Shown one piece after another: positions 14,201-28,599 of a stretch of 64,000 bases of DNA. Under the pieces are notes generated by a model. It searched no databases and was not told the origin of the DNA. It worked only from the letters and a program-made list of their open reading frames with translations. Numbering within the stretch: position 1 is the first letter of the stretch; each line of letters opens with the position of its first letter. The stretch comes from Xylocopa sonorina (lineage: Eukaryota; Arthropoda; Insecta; Hymenoptera; Apidae). Both the position numbers and the translations under genes were made by a program. Location: assembly GCF_050948175.1 (NCBI RefSeq), contig NC_135201.1:5704001-5768000 (forward strand), written 5' to 3'.

Positions 14201-17200
14201 TTAATAACCACAGAAATGAACATCCGAGCAGTTTGGGCGAACGTCTTTCCAAAACAAACGAACACGTAAAAATGATGTTTCTACGGTCCCTCGACAAAAC
14301 GAGCAGCAAAAGAGCAGCAAAAACTAAAGCAACAAAATCTTCAAAAAAGCAAAAACAAAAAAGAAAAAAAAACAATGGTGCACGAAAGTAGGAGCGGAGG
14401 AGATGATACGAAGAGATTTAAAAAAGCAACAGCATCACCACTTTTCACCATCACTATCGCCATTATATCAGCAGAAGTAATAAAAATTAACAACAACAAC
14501 AATACAATAAACACAACCACCAGAGCACAAACGTCGAGATCCTTCATGACGGTGACGGTTACGAAAACATGTCGGTCATGAAACGATTCCAAGACGATAT
14601 GCTTTTCACCGGTGCATCCTGCCGTGCGCCGAGGGTTGCTTTTTTATTGAACGTAAAGGAACTAAAACAACAACACCGAGAGAAATGGAAAGTGAGAGAA
14701 CAGAAAGGAAGAGAAAAACGATCCAGAATCGGTAGAAGAATAGGGGCGGCTTACACAAGTCCCCTGTACACATCACATCCCCGCGCGAGAAGGAGGAATT
14801 ATTCCCGAGGCGCCGGCCCGTGCCCCGCGAACGTGTACCATAATTATTAAAAATTAAACAAAACACACAGCAAGTTACAATAGCTCTAGTAGTGTATGTT
14901 CTGTAATCGAAGAATGATAAGCGAAGATAACGATATAAAGAATAAACAAAAAAAAAAAAAATGGCGTGCTCGCCGTCGTAGGCGTGCCGGCAGAAAAAAG
15001 CACAAAAAAATAATTTACAAATATATTGATTTACATATGCCCGTAACTCGTAAGCGGGCCGGTGGCGCAGCGCGTCTACCTTCGCTGGATTTTCACAGAG
15101 CAAACTACACTGTCGACGGGACACCCACGCGCATACACAGCCTAAGAGAAGAAACGAAACCGAGTCCTGATGGAAGAAGCACACGAGGACCGCTCGTCGT
15201 CCAAGCGACCGACCCTCCTGCACACACACACACACACACCGCCTCAGGAACAGCACAGTGTTGGATGATGCTGTTCGCGGATGGACAGATAGATGGACGA
15301 TCGAAAGGATATCGTTGAGGAACGATAAACGAAAAAGGAGGGTGTCGCGACGAGCGGAAGTCGAGACGGCGGTGTTAACGCGACAGAAAAACTGAAGAAA
15401 AACCGGTGAACGTTCAGAGAAACCTGTGATGAAAATCTTCGAGCAGAGGGAAGCACGTGTTACTGCAAAACCAGCCCTTACCCATAATCTTAATCTCTTT
15501 CATGTAAATTTGCTAAATGTTTAAATAATCTAAAAAAATGCCATAGCCCGGATGCGCTGGTGTATACTCCCAGTGCATACACACTCACAAATACGACTCG
15601 ACCTCACGAATAAAACGCAAAAATCCGCGCGGCCAGTTCATTCGATGGATGCCGCGCGGTAAAATTGGTATTCTCGCCAAGGAGCAAACAGTTCACAACG
15701 ACAGAATCACAGACAAGCACACACAAGAATAAGACAAGAAGCCGAGAGTCGCGTGTCTCATCCGTTTTACGCGCAGAATTGAGAATCCGGTAGCGGAGGA
15801 TTCGCGATCTTGGCCAACACGTACACACACAGATATCAAAGTTGCCCTGGTTCCAGAGCGTGCAACCCCGCGCGCTCGCACACCTCTCATACACAGGTTA
15901 CGCGTCGCCTTCTGGCTGTGTCGTAACCTACACCCTTGCGCCCTGCGCATGCACCCACACGTTTATACACTTCTACACGCTTCTACACACTTTCTACACT
16001 CGATTACACTTGATTACACACGCTACGGATATGTAAAGCCAATTGATTTTGTAAATTGTCGTAAAAGATGAAAAAAGCGAAAATTTCACAGCAGACATTC
16101 AAAAACCAGAAACGATTCGGCCACGCGGTACTTTTTCCACGAAACATTATTTCAAATATACATTGCGGACACTAAAAAGCGTTTACTACCGATCCGTTTG
16201 AGAGGATCCGCGCGAGGATCGTCACACCGATTCGTTCTCGCTTTTCAAAGCGGAGAGGAATCGTTTCGAGCGGCGGTGAACGAGGATTTACGGTTAAAAT
16301 AAAAAGCAATTAATAATCCAAAGAGAAAAAAAAACACTAAACGAATTAATCGATGAAAAAATACGAGCACGAAAATAACCGATGCAAAATTCGCGGCCTT
16401 TGGCATACGTTTGGATGCAAAACCGATGATGAAATGGCGTTTGCGTCTCTGTACGCGGACGTCGACCAATGCATCCCGGACTTGACGCCAATAAAACCCG
16501 GAAGTGACGTGACACACTCTTCGCCGAAGAGTTGTCCATAATGACAAGTGGGCAGGCTGCGAGGTGAGCCATGATACGCGAACTATCTTTCAAAAAAAAA
16601 AAAAGAAAAAAAAAGAAGAAGAAGAAGAAAGAAAATAAGAAGAACAAACCAAACAAGTCTAAGGGACGTCCAACCGATCAGGGAGGACGTTGTTAAACGA
16701 CAAATGATGGCACCTCGACGAATAGATAAAAGGGAGAGCCTGTCCCACGTACAGAAACCAAGTGTAATAACCATCCTAGCAAAGTAGCAGCGGCATTAGG
16801 AGAGCCGTTGTTCGAATTCGCGGCTTTACAAGCAAAAACCGTTGATTTGTTTTCGATCGGGTTTTAATTTTTTAATGAAATAATCTCACAACGAATATAT
16901 CACATACGGATAGAGCGCCGATCGTGCCGTACGAGGGATGATTTGGGGTGAAGGCGTATGTGTATATTCGTGGCAGTGTGTATCGTAAGTGCGCAGCATA
17001 TGATAAAAACCGACAGTCTAGCAGTGCGAGCGCCTCGGCGGCATTCGCGTTTTCACGCGGTGTCCCTGACCGAGCCTCCGTGATTAAAAACCGGAATAAG
17101 TTGTTTCAATGTCCACTATATAAATGAAGAGGCATAGCTGGTAAGGCGGTGGGTTTGCGTTCGTCCCGCGTCGTCCACAACAGTATATAGAATCGTGTAT

Positions 17201-20200
17201 TTGCCTGGCCCGCGACGCGATTTTCGATCATCCGTGTCGAAATCGCTGTTCGTCCGTGGCGTACAAATATACTTTGCAGAGTGTAAAAAATTGAGGCTGC
17301 GATACCATCCCCCGGAGTTCAAAGTATAACAATATTCTTTTGCGTTCACTTTCGTCAGCTTAACTCAACACGTTCGTGAAAAGACATTCGAATGATGACA
17401 AAAAAAAAAGAATAAAAAAAGAAACCGTTTATTTCATCGATTTGACGGCATTAGAAGAGACTTCATTTCCAATAGAACAAAGTAACGCTAAATTTTATTG
17501 TCGATCGTCTTGATGATCTTCAGGCACATTTTGGCAGATGTATTTGGAAAAGCAAAAACTGGTCACAAAAGGAGAGACGAGATGACATTATCTTCGATAC
17601 GAATACGCTGGAACTCCAGCCGAGTAGTAACGTGCCATGAATCTGATCTATCGAGACGCAAATCGGTAATACAATCATCGGCGACGAACGCGCGAACCCA
17701 CCGTGCTGGCTCGTCGTGGAAACCCGCGGGATCTTCCGGATCTGTCGGGTCTCGCGACGAGTCGATACTCTTTTCGAAATATTCTCCAAATTTTTTGTTC
17801 ACGGGAATGTGTTTTCTTCACCCTGTCCTATTTACGACCCCCCGTATACGCGTTCGAGGAGACAATCCAAGTCCGAACATTCTTTATTGCGAATCAACCG
17901 ATCGAATTGTGGCCATTGGAGAAGCTGAATCAAATTTAAACGTATTCGACGCACAGTTGTCGCTTGTAGCTTTCAAGCCGAGAAAAAAAGGGAACAGGGT
18001 TAATCACGAGTACAAAATTCAATGGGAAATATGAGAGACGATAAAAGTCCGTCTAGTGGGTGCCTTCGTCAGGGTTTTCTGTTACAGTTAAACAGACGTT
18101 TTCAAGTATAACTCACAACTAGTAGTACTATGGTAGAACAGTTATTACAGTGTACCGCAATAAACAGTTAAATAAGTAAGTATGCAGGAAGCACGTGGTC
18201 TTTTCAGTGTTTACAGTATCGTCGTACACCACCGCCAATCGCGCAGTGGGACGACCGGAAACACCGGATTCATTTCGTACGCAATTTCCTCCACCCCTAA
18301 AACAACCACCCTCCCGTTATTCGATCATCGAGAGATTCCCCTGGAACGTTCGAGCATAAAAACTTTCGCGAGATTCGATGAACGCGCGGTCCACGCCACC
18401 ACCACAACGACGAGAACGGAAAATCTAAACTGCACACAAAATTGTCCCCGAAGAGAACGAAGAGCAATCTCAAACTTTGGGAAAAACTTCGATCCCCAAC
18501 TTTTAATCTATTCGACACGACCGCCGTTCGTTTTCTTAAACGTGAATCCCCGACCTGCCCCCCCCGAACCCGCCCCGGAATCCAATCAGTATTTAAAAGA
18601 ATAAATATGCTACTAAGTGTACTAAGTGTTCGTAGATTAGGCAACGTGTACGTTGTATACTCCGAATAGGCGAGAAAGAGAGAGAACGGCGATCGCGAGT
18701 GTGCGAGAGGGAGTTACGATTGTACGGTGGAGTCACACATATTTAAACTAACAGATAATAATTAATTAATTACAGTACCGTAACCATTTGTCAAGTCAAG
18801 TTAATTAACAGTTAACCGTAACGCATACAGGCATAATTATTAATTAAACGTACTCGACAACTATATTCTAAGGACAGCCAGGCGATCGCACCAAGCGTCG
18901 CATTTATTCGATAAATCGCGGAGGCACTCACTACGGAGGTGAACAGAAGGACTGAGGGACTCGGACGCGGATCGGAGGGTGCTTGAACGCGCGTCGCGAC
19001 GCGCCCACTATTTTATCTGAGGAACTGTTAACCACAAATTTTCATTCGCGAACGGGACTCGTGGAAATATGTGTATCATCGAGGAGTGGGAAGCGAGAGC
19101 GGAGATCGGGATCCTAAACGCTTGGTCCAAGCGACGCGAAGTTACGCGCGTTCAAGTTTCCACCGTTTTTCATTAGTCTTTCAAGTGCAGCGTTCAGTTA
19201 CTTCACTTATGACGTTGCTTTAAACACAATACAAAACACCCCGCCACCCATCCTTACAGATCGAATCCATTCACCGTATCCTCGTCCCCACGGGTAATCC
19301 TGTCAGAAGCTACCCTCCTACCCGACCCACACCCTCTCACAGCCCCCCCAGTTCAAACGTATACGCATTGTTTCAAATCTGTTCGCGATGTCTCAATTAT
19401 GAATTTCACGCGACGTCAGCCGCCTTCCGTCTTCTCCTTTTTCAACGTTTCGACGCAATCGACGAATTGAAAAATTCTCGCCATCCGCATTACTGTTTCG
19501 AACACTGTCTAAAAAGTTCCACTCGTTTAAGAAAGAAAGAAAAAAAAGATCTTTGGAATCCTTTTCGAAGGAAACTACAAAAAGTAATCCCCAAAAGAAG
19601 GTGGAACTGTCGAAAGTCGTAGAAAATGGGACGCGGTTGATGTCCGGTCATTAACGAAAGGCAAACGCGTTAAGTTTCAAATTTCAGACACTTTACGTAC
19701 AGTTAGTTATCTCAATTAACACAGCGCAGATTATTGTTAATTTTCGGCGCCCGTTTTCGTCGCGTTTCTATCGTCTCTGATTAAGAAGAACCTATCGAGA
19801 AAAACCGCGAAACAATTGGTGGTAAAACGGCAGTCTAGCACGATGCGACGAAAATGTGCGTGCTCAGGTTTAATGGTATCGATTGAGTTTGGTCGAAGTC
19901 CCCTTTTGGGCAAATTATATCGACGCACTTCCGGTTCCGCAGGCCCTATCCAAATTCCAGGCCGTCAGACATGCAAAACAGCGCCTGCATTCGTCCTACG
20001 ATCGTAAATCTGAAATTCAATTCTAGTCAAAAAAGGGTACAAAGCCGTGGGCGAGTAGACTCGTTCGGCAAAATCGGTACTTATTTATCGCGAATGTTCG
20101 CGCGCGTGGAAAAATAAGTCGATGACGAAATCGATCGGCGCCAGGCCCGGTGAGAAAAAGGTAATGAAAAGTCAGTGGCCAGTGAAAATCATGGCAGCCT

Positions 20201-20451
20201 GTCGATCGTGTAAATTGGCGTATAAAGAAATAAAAAGAAAAAATTGTAAAAAAAGAAAAGAAAGAAAGCAACGAATTCCGAGGACGAATTTTGGATGGAA
20301 AAGGGAAAATGAAAGACACAGAGAATGGGCCAGTGGGACCGTACACGAGAAAATATCAGCGTTGTTGACAAAAGCAAGTAGCCTCTTTTCGTTGTATCAA
20401 AAAGTCGGCCAAAGTCCGATCGATCCTTGTATAAGCAAAAACGACACACTT
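11241..20451. other. about 9 kb with no recognisable gene
   Basis: Mixed-composition DNA with many A-runs, CA runs (about 15219-15240) and an A/GAA run (about 16590-16640). Open frames are short, present on both strands and biased in composition; none has convincing splice sites or a family signature. It could be a very long 3' UTR, an intron of an overlapping transcript, or intergenic DNA. Confidence 0.5.
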
Positions 20452-20655
20452 TTAAAATCCTACAAAATGAATGTACGGTGCGAATGAATCTTTCGAAAGC
20501 TTCGATGACAAATTGTTATTGTTCTTTCGTGTTTTTCCTTTTTTACTTTGTAAAATGCCTGCCCATCCACGCTTTTCAGCGAGGGCACTAATCGGATCCT
20601 CGTACTCGTCCAGCGTTCTCAAGATCATGCCCGTTTCGTCCAGTCTGTTGATTAC
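20452..20655 (-). CDS. possible terminal exon, unidentified minus-strand gene
   Basis: Read on the minus strand, a pyrimidine-rich acceptor (TTTTTTTCAG) ends at 20656 and is followed in phase 0 by 67 codons and TAA. The first ~36 codons have strongly C/G-ending third positions and a balanced composition (VINRLDETGMILRTLDEYED, then PISALAEKRGWAGIL), unlike surrounding random frames; the remaining half is Lys/Asn-rich. A GT after AAA near 20547 might instead end the exon there. I do not recognise the family and could not find partner exons in the window, so this may be chance or a decayed exon. Confidence 0.3.
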   Translation of the reverse strand, partial: VINRLDETGMILRTLDEYEDPISALAEKRGWAGILQSKKGKTRKNNNNLSSKLSKDSFAPYIHFVGF

Positions 20656-20699
20656 CTGAAAAAAACGACGGCACTGGTTAGTAAAAATTACTCTTCGGA

Positions 20700-23600
20700 A
20701 TGAGAAAAAAAAAAGGAGAAAGTAAAACCGAAAACGTGACACGAGGATCCGTCGAGCAGTCCGAGCATTTTGATACCGCGATTTAATCCAATACTATTAT
20801 TCTTATTATTACTGCTATTATTACTGCTATTATCATTATCATTATTGCTATTATTATTGCTATTAGTTATTAATGATTAGTTAATTATAACGAGAAGATT
20901 GCTAGAGGGCAATTGGAGGCGTATTTTTTAGAGAGAAAGAAATGAAAGAGCAAGGGCTCGGTTCAAGTTCGCTCGAATCATCCAAGTAACAACGTAATAT
21001 GCTATCAAACGAATTACGATCTTGAGAGAAAAAGAAAAAGGTAAAGAACAAAAGAAGCGAATCGACGAAGAATCGGTAGTAAGGGAATATAGTAGCCACG
21101 TTTCGAGATTCTCCTTTTTTTTCTGTTTAATTTTTTTTCTCCCTATTACCTACCTTTTTTTATACAAATATACATAAAACATATACTTGTATTTATACAC
21201 GACCACGCACATATAAATTTATATTATATATATATAGATATATTTACATATATATATATAGAGAGAGAGAGAGAAAGAAGAGAGTTATACTCGTTAAATA
21301 TTATATATTATTTGTACACTTATTTATATACGCGAGCGAAACCGGTACATGAAAGTTGTACGTAGAAGGAGCGCGTTTCAAACAATTAGCCAAATTCTCA
21401 GCCCTTCTTGCTGTTCCATTCGTGATCAATTCGAATTATGTTGATACGAGGAAAACAAATTAGAAAATATGTTCACGCTTTTATCTTGTTTTCGACGTCT
21501 TCCCTTTATTATTAAAGTATATTGTTCATTTTTACGCGTAATATCGCACACGACTGAGAGTGAACTAAACGCTGAAAACTCGTGTCGTTTTTGTTAAGCT
21601 TTATCTCTATTGTTTTTATCGCGGAAATGAATCCTCGCTTATTCCTTTGTCTTTTTTTTTTTTTTTTTTATTTTCTCTTCTCTTAAAGAATAATCGCGCG
21701 CGTTAGTCAAACCGAGGAGTTGGATAGGAAAAAGAATATTCGCGTTACACGTTCCTTTTTGTCTCTTTTACGTTAATTTACCATACGTACGTATGTATGC
21801 CCTCGTTCGAGTTCGAAGAGTACCGGGAGAAACGAAACAGGATTTCGAAGCTACAGCATCGCGTCTTTCGTTCGTTGGGAATCGAAACGTTTCATCAATC
21901 GAGTCTCAGTGTCCTGGATCAGGATATGACGCGGGAAACTTTCTTGTTACGTAAAACTTTTCCATTCATCCTCGAACGAGAACACTGACATTCGATCGTT
22001 TTATTCATTCAAACAGTAAGCATTCTCCTGTGTACTTTTCAATTGCACTTCGCGACGTTTTTATTCACCGATCGTCACACGTTTACGAACACGTCACGGT
22101 ATCTCGATTCGAGCGTCCATTTCGAAAGGTAAAAGAAAAGAAAAAAGAGTAATCGCGAAAAAGTGAGGGCAAAAGTAGAGAGAAAAGCAGAAAACGAGAA
22201 TGTTAAAAGAATCGGTGAGTACAAACACCGCGTCGAGTTATGTTTGCTAGTCAGAATTGGTTAAAACGAAGAATGAAGCAACAGCCTAGGGAGTTTACGA
22301 TTAGTTACTGCCTATATTAATTAATTCGTCGTTTTATCGTGTAATTAGTAGTTTAGTGACACGGCTCCGATGATTCTCGAGCCATACGCGTTCTTTGATT
22401 AAGAACAGAATTAAACGTACACGCACACTCGCGTAAAACGTATACAAAACTACGGTTCTTTAGTTACTATTCGCGTAGAAAAATGGCGTGCCGGGTCGCC
22501 GGTTTTCTAAAACCAGAAATTTGTTACGTTTTATCTCGTTCGCACACGTCGAGTCTACATTTAGATAGTACCTTTCACCCCTTTTTCTTTTCTCTTCTTT
22601 TTTTTCTTTTTTTTTTTCATTCATTCGCTACAATCTCTTTCTACACTTTTTAGTATCGCGAAGATGCATACACAGTTTTCAGTCTTAGCGTTGTTTTGAT
22701 ATTGTAATCGGTGTACTGCTATATACTATTACTACTACTACCGCAGCCGTTAGAAGACACACGTTAGTTTATCATTTTTATTGCCTTCTATTTTCGTACT
22801 ATTAGTTACTATTACTATTATCGTTAAGTTTAGTTATCGTTAATTATCATCACAAACCACTGTCATCATCACAACATCACAATGCACATCGGTATCATCA
22901 TCGAAAATCACATTAAGTTAAAACGTCCACTTTATTTACGTAGGCGGTCTGGCCATCGTTAGTTTCTTCTCACCCTCCACCCCTTTTTTTTTTTAATCGT
23001 TACGTTAATAATTTGTCTCATGTCAATGTGGTTCCTTAAACGTCGACGGTTCGCTATCGACGGTCCGACTAGAACTTAAACCGTACAAAATGGATGCATC
23101 GCGATCAAAGAAATCTCTGAAATACGCTGACGATTGTCACCAGAAATTTGTAGAAACACGTGTATTTATTGACTACTACTACTACTACCCGTTACTTATC
23201 GTTCCATCGACGAAACGTTGGAAGTGCACTTCGATCTTCTCGAGATCACACACTTCCAACTACTTTCCGACGTTATCAGTTATCGCTATTAATTATCATT
23301 AGTCACAGCCTATCGCTATTATTACCACACTATTATTAGTTATCGCCATCGATTCTTGATGTGAGCCTATTGTCGATCGGCGAGCGAGGTAACTGTTTCG
23401 ATCGCTTCTCGTCTCGTTACTTTTAACGAACATAGACCAGCTGTCCTGCCACGATGCATGTGATAATTGACAATTTTTCACAATTGACAATCCCGTAGAG
23501 AAATATCGTGAGACCAACTGAACTTGAATAGAATACCGTTCAACGTTGCGATTAAGCTTAAAAAAGAAGACATCGAAACGTAGCATCGTCGTTTGGACAG

Positions 23601-25900
23601 CGTCGACAGCGAAAATCGCGACTAATCGAGACGAGAGGATGAACGTGCGATTAATAAGAAAAATAAAAAAACTATAATCCGAAGAAAGGTTAACATCCGG
23701 AGTGCGATAACGAGCTATAAAAACAAAATTTCTTTGCAAACCACGAACGACGTCGTCGAACACGATTCGAACAATCTGTTTCGACTTCGTCGTCCTAGAT
23801 ACACGTTCGAAGAAGCCGTATATGTACAAGAATCCTCGAAGCGCCGCGTACGTATGTAGTTGAGCAGCGTTTACAATTTCGAATTCCGGAAATGGTCGAC
23901 GCAGTAAAAGAAAAAACGAAAAATAAGTAAAAACAAAAAAAAAGGAAAAATAATCTAGAAAAGATAAATCCTGAAAACAAGGGAGGAGAGATAGATAGAC
24001 AGAGAAAAAGTGAGGGAGAGATAGGGAGAGAGAGAGAGCGAGAGAGAGAGAGAGAGAAACGAAGAAATATAGCGAGAATTGTAAAAAGAAAACAAAAAAA
24101 AAAAGAAAAAAAAAAGAAAAAAAGCGAAACGATATGTCGAACGACAATTCAGCAGTCTCTTTCGGTTACGAGCAAGTTCCGCATTGTGTAGGATTTCTCA
24201 TAAATGGTTCTATGTATGATGATACATGTGATGCAATATCTAGGAGAAAGAGCAACGTTTTCGATGATTGCGAGAAACGATGAAATGAACAAAGATAAAA
24301 AAGAATTTTTTGAAATCGCGAGAGAGCCTTTTTGCGTAACTCGATTCAAAATGCATCTGTCTAGGAATCAACGGTATTGTTAGTTTTCGTTTCCACGATG
24401 GTTACATTCGTCAACGAGTGCTTCCGTGCGACGGAACAACTTCCGGGCACACGCGGAAGAACAATATTCAAAATTCGATCGTTTTTCAGGTGCCATCGAC
24501 GTCACCGTTCGTGGCGTTGGTGGGCAGTGTTCGATGAGATTCACTACTAATGGTATCGGGGTATTGTACAATGTAAACGAATTTATGCAAAAAAGCGATT
24601 GAACGTTTACCGATGGGATAAGTGTTTCTGGAGAAGCTCTTCTGCTTTCGATTCAGTTTTTACGTCGTTTTTACAATCGCGCGACCTCGCTTTGTTTGGT
24701 CGCGACGGGAAAATCGTAAACTTTTTATCAGAAGAACATCTCCGAAACCGATAGGAAATTTGTTTCGAGTATCTTTTGTACCCGACGGAGTTCTGTTTCA
24801 CGGTAGTTTTAACTTCAAGAAAAAAGGATCAATCTCACGGTAAAAATCAGTTGGACGATCGCCTCCAAACCGCGTACGAACGCTTAAATTTAATTTTGAT
24901 ACTTCGCGCGACGGCACAAGGAAACGCTTCTGAAACAGAACTTCCTCGGTTCTTAAATTAGACATATCAAAACTATGTAACGCGGCGCGACTGCGAAACG
25001 AAGAAAACAATGATCATTTTAAACTATCTAGAGATAAGTATTTACTTCGAAACGAGAATGGAACGCGTTGAATCCGGGTGCAGTGTTTCAGATACTTTGC
25101 GAGTAAATACCATTGAACACTGCGGATTAATGTTTTTTGCGAATCATAGTGTAATTACGGATGCAAAAAAAAAGAGCAAACAAATGTTATGTATAAAGCG
25201 TCTTTCGGGCTTCCTGTTAAATGCATACCAGTTTGTTTCAACAAAAGTACCACGGGACGAGGTCGGTATCGAGGATAAAAATTGTCTAACCGCGAAATTC
25301 ATGATTCTCGAAATCGCGATACCGATCGTTTCAACGCGCGTGGAACGAAATTCGTTCCACGCGCTGAGGAAACGAAAGAAAAACGAATAAAATCGAGAGC
25401 CACGACGTGAAATTTGCCAAAGTCCTGGAGACTTTCGTTCGGACGAGCTTGTATGCGGGCCGAGTCAGAATTAAAGCCGTTCGAGATCACGTGTTTCGAG
25501 AAGTTAACACGAAGAACAAACTTGATGAAGTTAGGATCGAACGACTGTAAATATACTATAACATGACGTAGAGAGTAGAAAATTAAGCGCGTATTTCACC
25601 GATGAAATTTTTTGTTCTGGTTGCGAGCGCCGTTGGAAGCTCGTCGATTCTGGAAGCACGCGATTGGCCAGCCTAAAATTTCAAGTCTTTTCGAAAGCGA
25701 AGGCGAAAAAAGGCTGATGTATCGCAAGAGCGATTAGTCGCTGAAATTTTGCGTGGAAGGATACAGTTTGAATGTCGTGTATAACAAAAATTATGCGAGC
25801 ATGATAAATCTGAAGCGGCGTGGATGTATGATCGCGTTACGAATGCATTCTGCGGGTGAATCGATGTTCTGAGTGAATCGGACGAGTAAATGAGACAGAG

Positions 25901-25931
<31 letters not shown>

Positions 25932-26144
25932 AAGAAAGAGAGAAAGGGAGAGAGAGAGAGAGGAAGCTGGAGCGAACCAGTATGAATGCGAGAGTGAAAA
26001 CTAAACAAAATTTTACTACCAAGTGGACTAGAATCGCAACCGATGGGCATTATTAAGCGAAAATGAAATTTTCGGAGCGTTTTTTCGACGAAGAAAAGCG
26101 TCCAAAATTGTACCTATTTTCATTTTATAAATTATATATATATA

Positions 26145-26179
<35 letters not shown>

Positions 26180-28560
26180 ATATACGACGACCTAAACGAT
26201 CATTATTGTGAGATGTAATGTGAGAGAAAGAGCGGAAAAGAAGTTGAAGATGATGATGAAGAAGAAGAAAAAAGATTATTGTATCTATATTCGGAGGTGA
26301 TCGATGATGTATTCGAGTCGTGATTATTATTATTATTATATATTATGATTATTGTGTATAGTTAAGGCGAAAATGGAATTTTAGACGAAATTATCGAACT
26401 CGAATATATAGGGAGAGCGAATAGTGAGAGAAAGAGAGAGAAAGCGAGAGAAAGAGGAAGAATGCGAGAGAGTTGAGAGAAATTTTTTTTTTTTACGGTG
26501 ATTGCACACTGTAATGTCGGCAAAAGCAAAAAAGAGTCCCCCCTCCTCTCGAGCGGAAAGCAAAACAAAAAGAAAAACCAAAAGAAAACTGAAACCACAT
26601 CACGGCCAAATGAGAGGTACGTAAAGAGAGGATAGGTAGAGAGCACATGCGTAAAACAAATTAACAGAACACACATTTCGAGACAATAGAACGCATATAT
26701 AGAAGAAACAATAGCAGGCAATAGTTTGGGTTCGCTGGAACGATTTCTTTTTTCCGGTTCAGGACACAGAGAGTATTTGTTCGTTAAAACGACTCAATCC
26801 TCATTTTTTTCCTTTTTATACAATGAACAAAAAAAACCACAGAAGGAAATAGCCGATGATATAACAAAATATTATATATCTATATATAAAGATATACATA
26901 TATGTATGTATGTACGCACGCATACGTACATCCAGTGCAAAGAAAAAAAAAAAAAACGCGAACGCGTACGCGATGTGCTTCCTCGTTCGTGACAATGTCG
27001 CCCAATCGAATTTCCATTTCCGACGAACTCCCCACGCTCGTTATGAAGATTCACCGGTTTTTATTTCCACCTTTTCTCCTAGACCGTCATGAGAAAATGA
27101 CGCACACCGAACACGTAACGATTCGAAACCATGAAAGGGCGCATTGTCGCGTTCCAGGACGAGCAGAGGAGGAGAGGCGACAGAGGCAAAAAGAAAAAAA
27201 AATAAGCTCAGGCAGAGAGAAAGAATGAATTCGATAAAACGCGTAGGACGAGTGCGACGAAATCGCAGAGACGAGACAGTATACTTTCCCGATCGCACCC
27301 CATCCTGATCGAACTTCGGTTTCCCCTCGCGATCGTAGGCGACTGTTATCGACTTTCGACGCTCTCGGCACCGCGAAAAATGTCCCTCGGTCGACGAATT
27401 TTAGATACGTAGGTCGCCAAACTGTTCTGAAACAAAATCTTATCTTTCGGCTTCTCCGACAGACCTTTCGGACTCTGTAAAAGTGCGGAACAAAAGACAA
27501 CCGAATCGGACAGCAGACAAAATTGAACGCGGTAAAACAAAAAATAGTCGATCCGTTGACCGTTGGGGCCAAAATTATACTAGAGCCTTCTGTTTTCACC
27601 GTAGCATATCCATATTCCACGTGAGCGTTTCCCATTTAATTGATTCGCGATACCTTTCACACGCATCCTTAAATCCCCTAAATCCCCAGCACCCACGCAC
27701 CACCAACCCCATCTCAACCCCCCAAAGACACACACTCCTCACCGGTATCTTCCACCCAGCGGCACACCCCCTCACGTTTCCAAAACCCGCCATCACCCTG
27801 GTCCCTCCACTAGAGAACCGATTAACCAATGTGAGTGAATGTGTCAACACGTGCTACAAGGGAAAAGTAGCAGATTTCAATGAGGATAAGGCGGGAGAAG
27901 CAAAAGTGATATCATAGAGAAAGCGTCGAACAAACACACTACGACCCGGAGGAAGAAAAAAAAAAAGAAACAATCGATCGATCGGAAAAACGTACACACA
28001 CACACATTCGTCGGACTGTGTAGGGACATTTTGCATCAATTGTGTAAACACGAGACAGAGGGAGAAAGTGTGCGTGTGTGTGAGAGAAAGAAAACGAAAA
28101 AAAAAAAGTCGAGAGAGAATGCGCGTGTGGAAGAGCGAGAGCGAGAGGTAAGAAGAGACTAAAAGAAAAAAAAAAGGAAAAGCGCGAGCGAGAAGAAAAA
28201 GACGACGGAAGCTAAAAGAAAAAAAAACAAAATGTACGAACGAACAATTGATACTGTCTTCGTTTTTTAAGGTCGTTTCTCCGTTCGACACGCTACTATA
28301 TGACTATTGACATTTGTCATTGGATTATTACCGACGACGATGAATTGTCATTATTATTACGAAACTATTGCTATTATTATTATTATTATTATTGTGACAA
28401 ATGATTATTATTATTAATATTATTATTAACATTTATTATTGACATTATTATCACGATTTATTATTGCGACGATGATTATTGCGATTATTACTATTGTCAT
28501 TATTATTATTATTATTATTATTATGATTATTATTATTATTATTATTAATTATTATTATTA
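20700..28560. other. about 8 kb, simple-sequence rich, no recognisable gene
   Basis: Contains ATT/GCT-ATT runs (about 20785-20880), TA/TATATA runs (about 21210-21265), GA tracts (about 24010-24060 and 25896-25965) and a TATATG run (about 26140-26175). Long minus-strand open frames here are translations of the GA/A-rich tracts. No splice-supported coding exon seen. Confidence 0.5.
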
Positions 28561-28566
28561 TTATTA
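28368..28566 (+). repeat. ATT/TTA microsatellite
   Basis: Nearly continuous ATT trinucleotide repeats with scattered substitutions (GATTATT, ACATTATT), about 200 bp, immediately before an AATAAA. Confidence 0.9.
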
Positions 28567-28574
28567 CGTGGTAC

Positions 28575-28580
28575 AATAAA
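28575..28580 (+). terminator. candidate polyadenylation signal AATAAA
   Basis: Canonical hexamer just after the ATT microsatellite, followed by a T-rich segment. It may end a long transcript coming from the left; no gene is directly attached to it. Confidence 0.3.
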
Positions 28581-28599
28581 AATTTAATAAGCATCCGAC

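Noticed and set aside
17498..18034. 178-codon plus-strand frame
   Set aside because: No domain, three frames on both strands overlap it, and codon third positions show no bias.
23299..24147. 282-codon minus-strand frame, Phe/Leu/Ser-rich
   Set aside because: Upper part is a translated GA/A-rich tract; the rest has no family features or splice sites.
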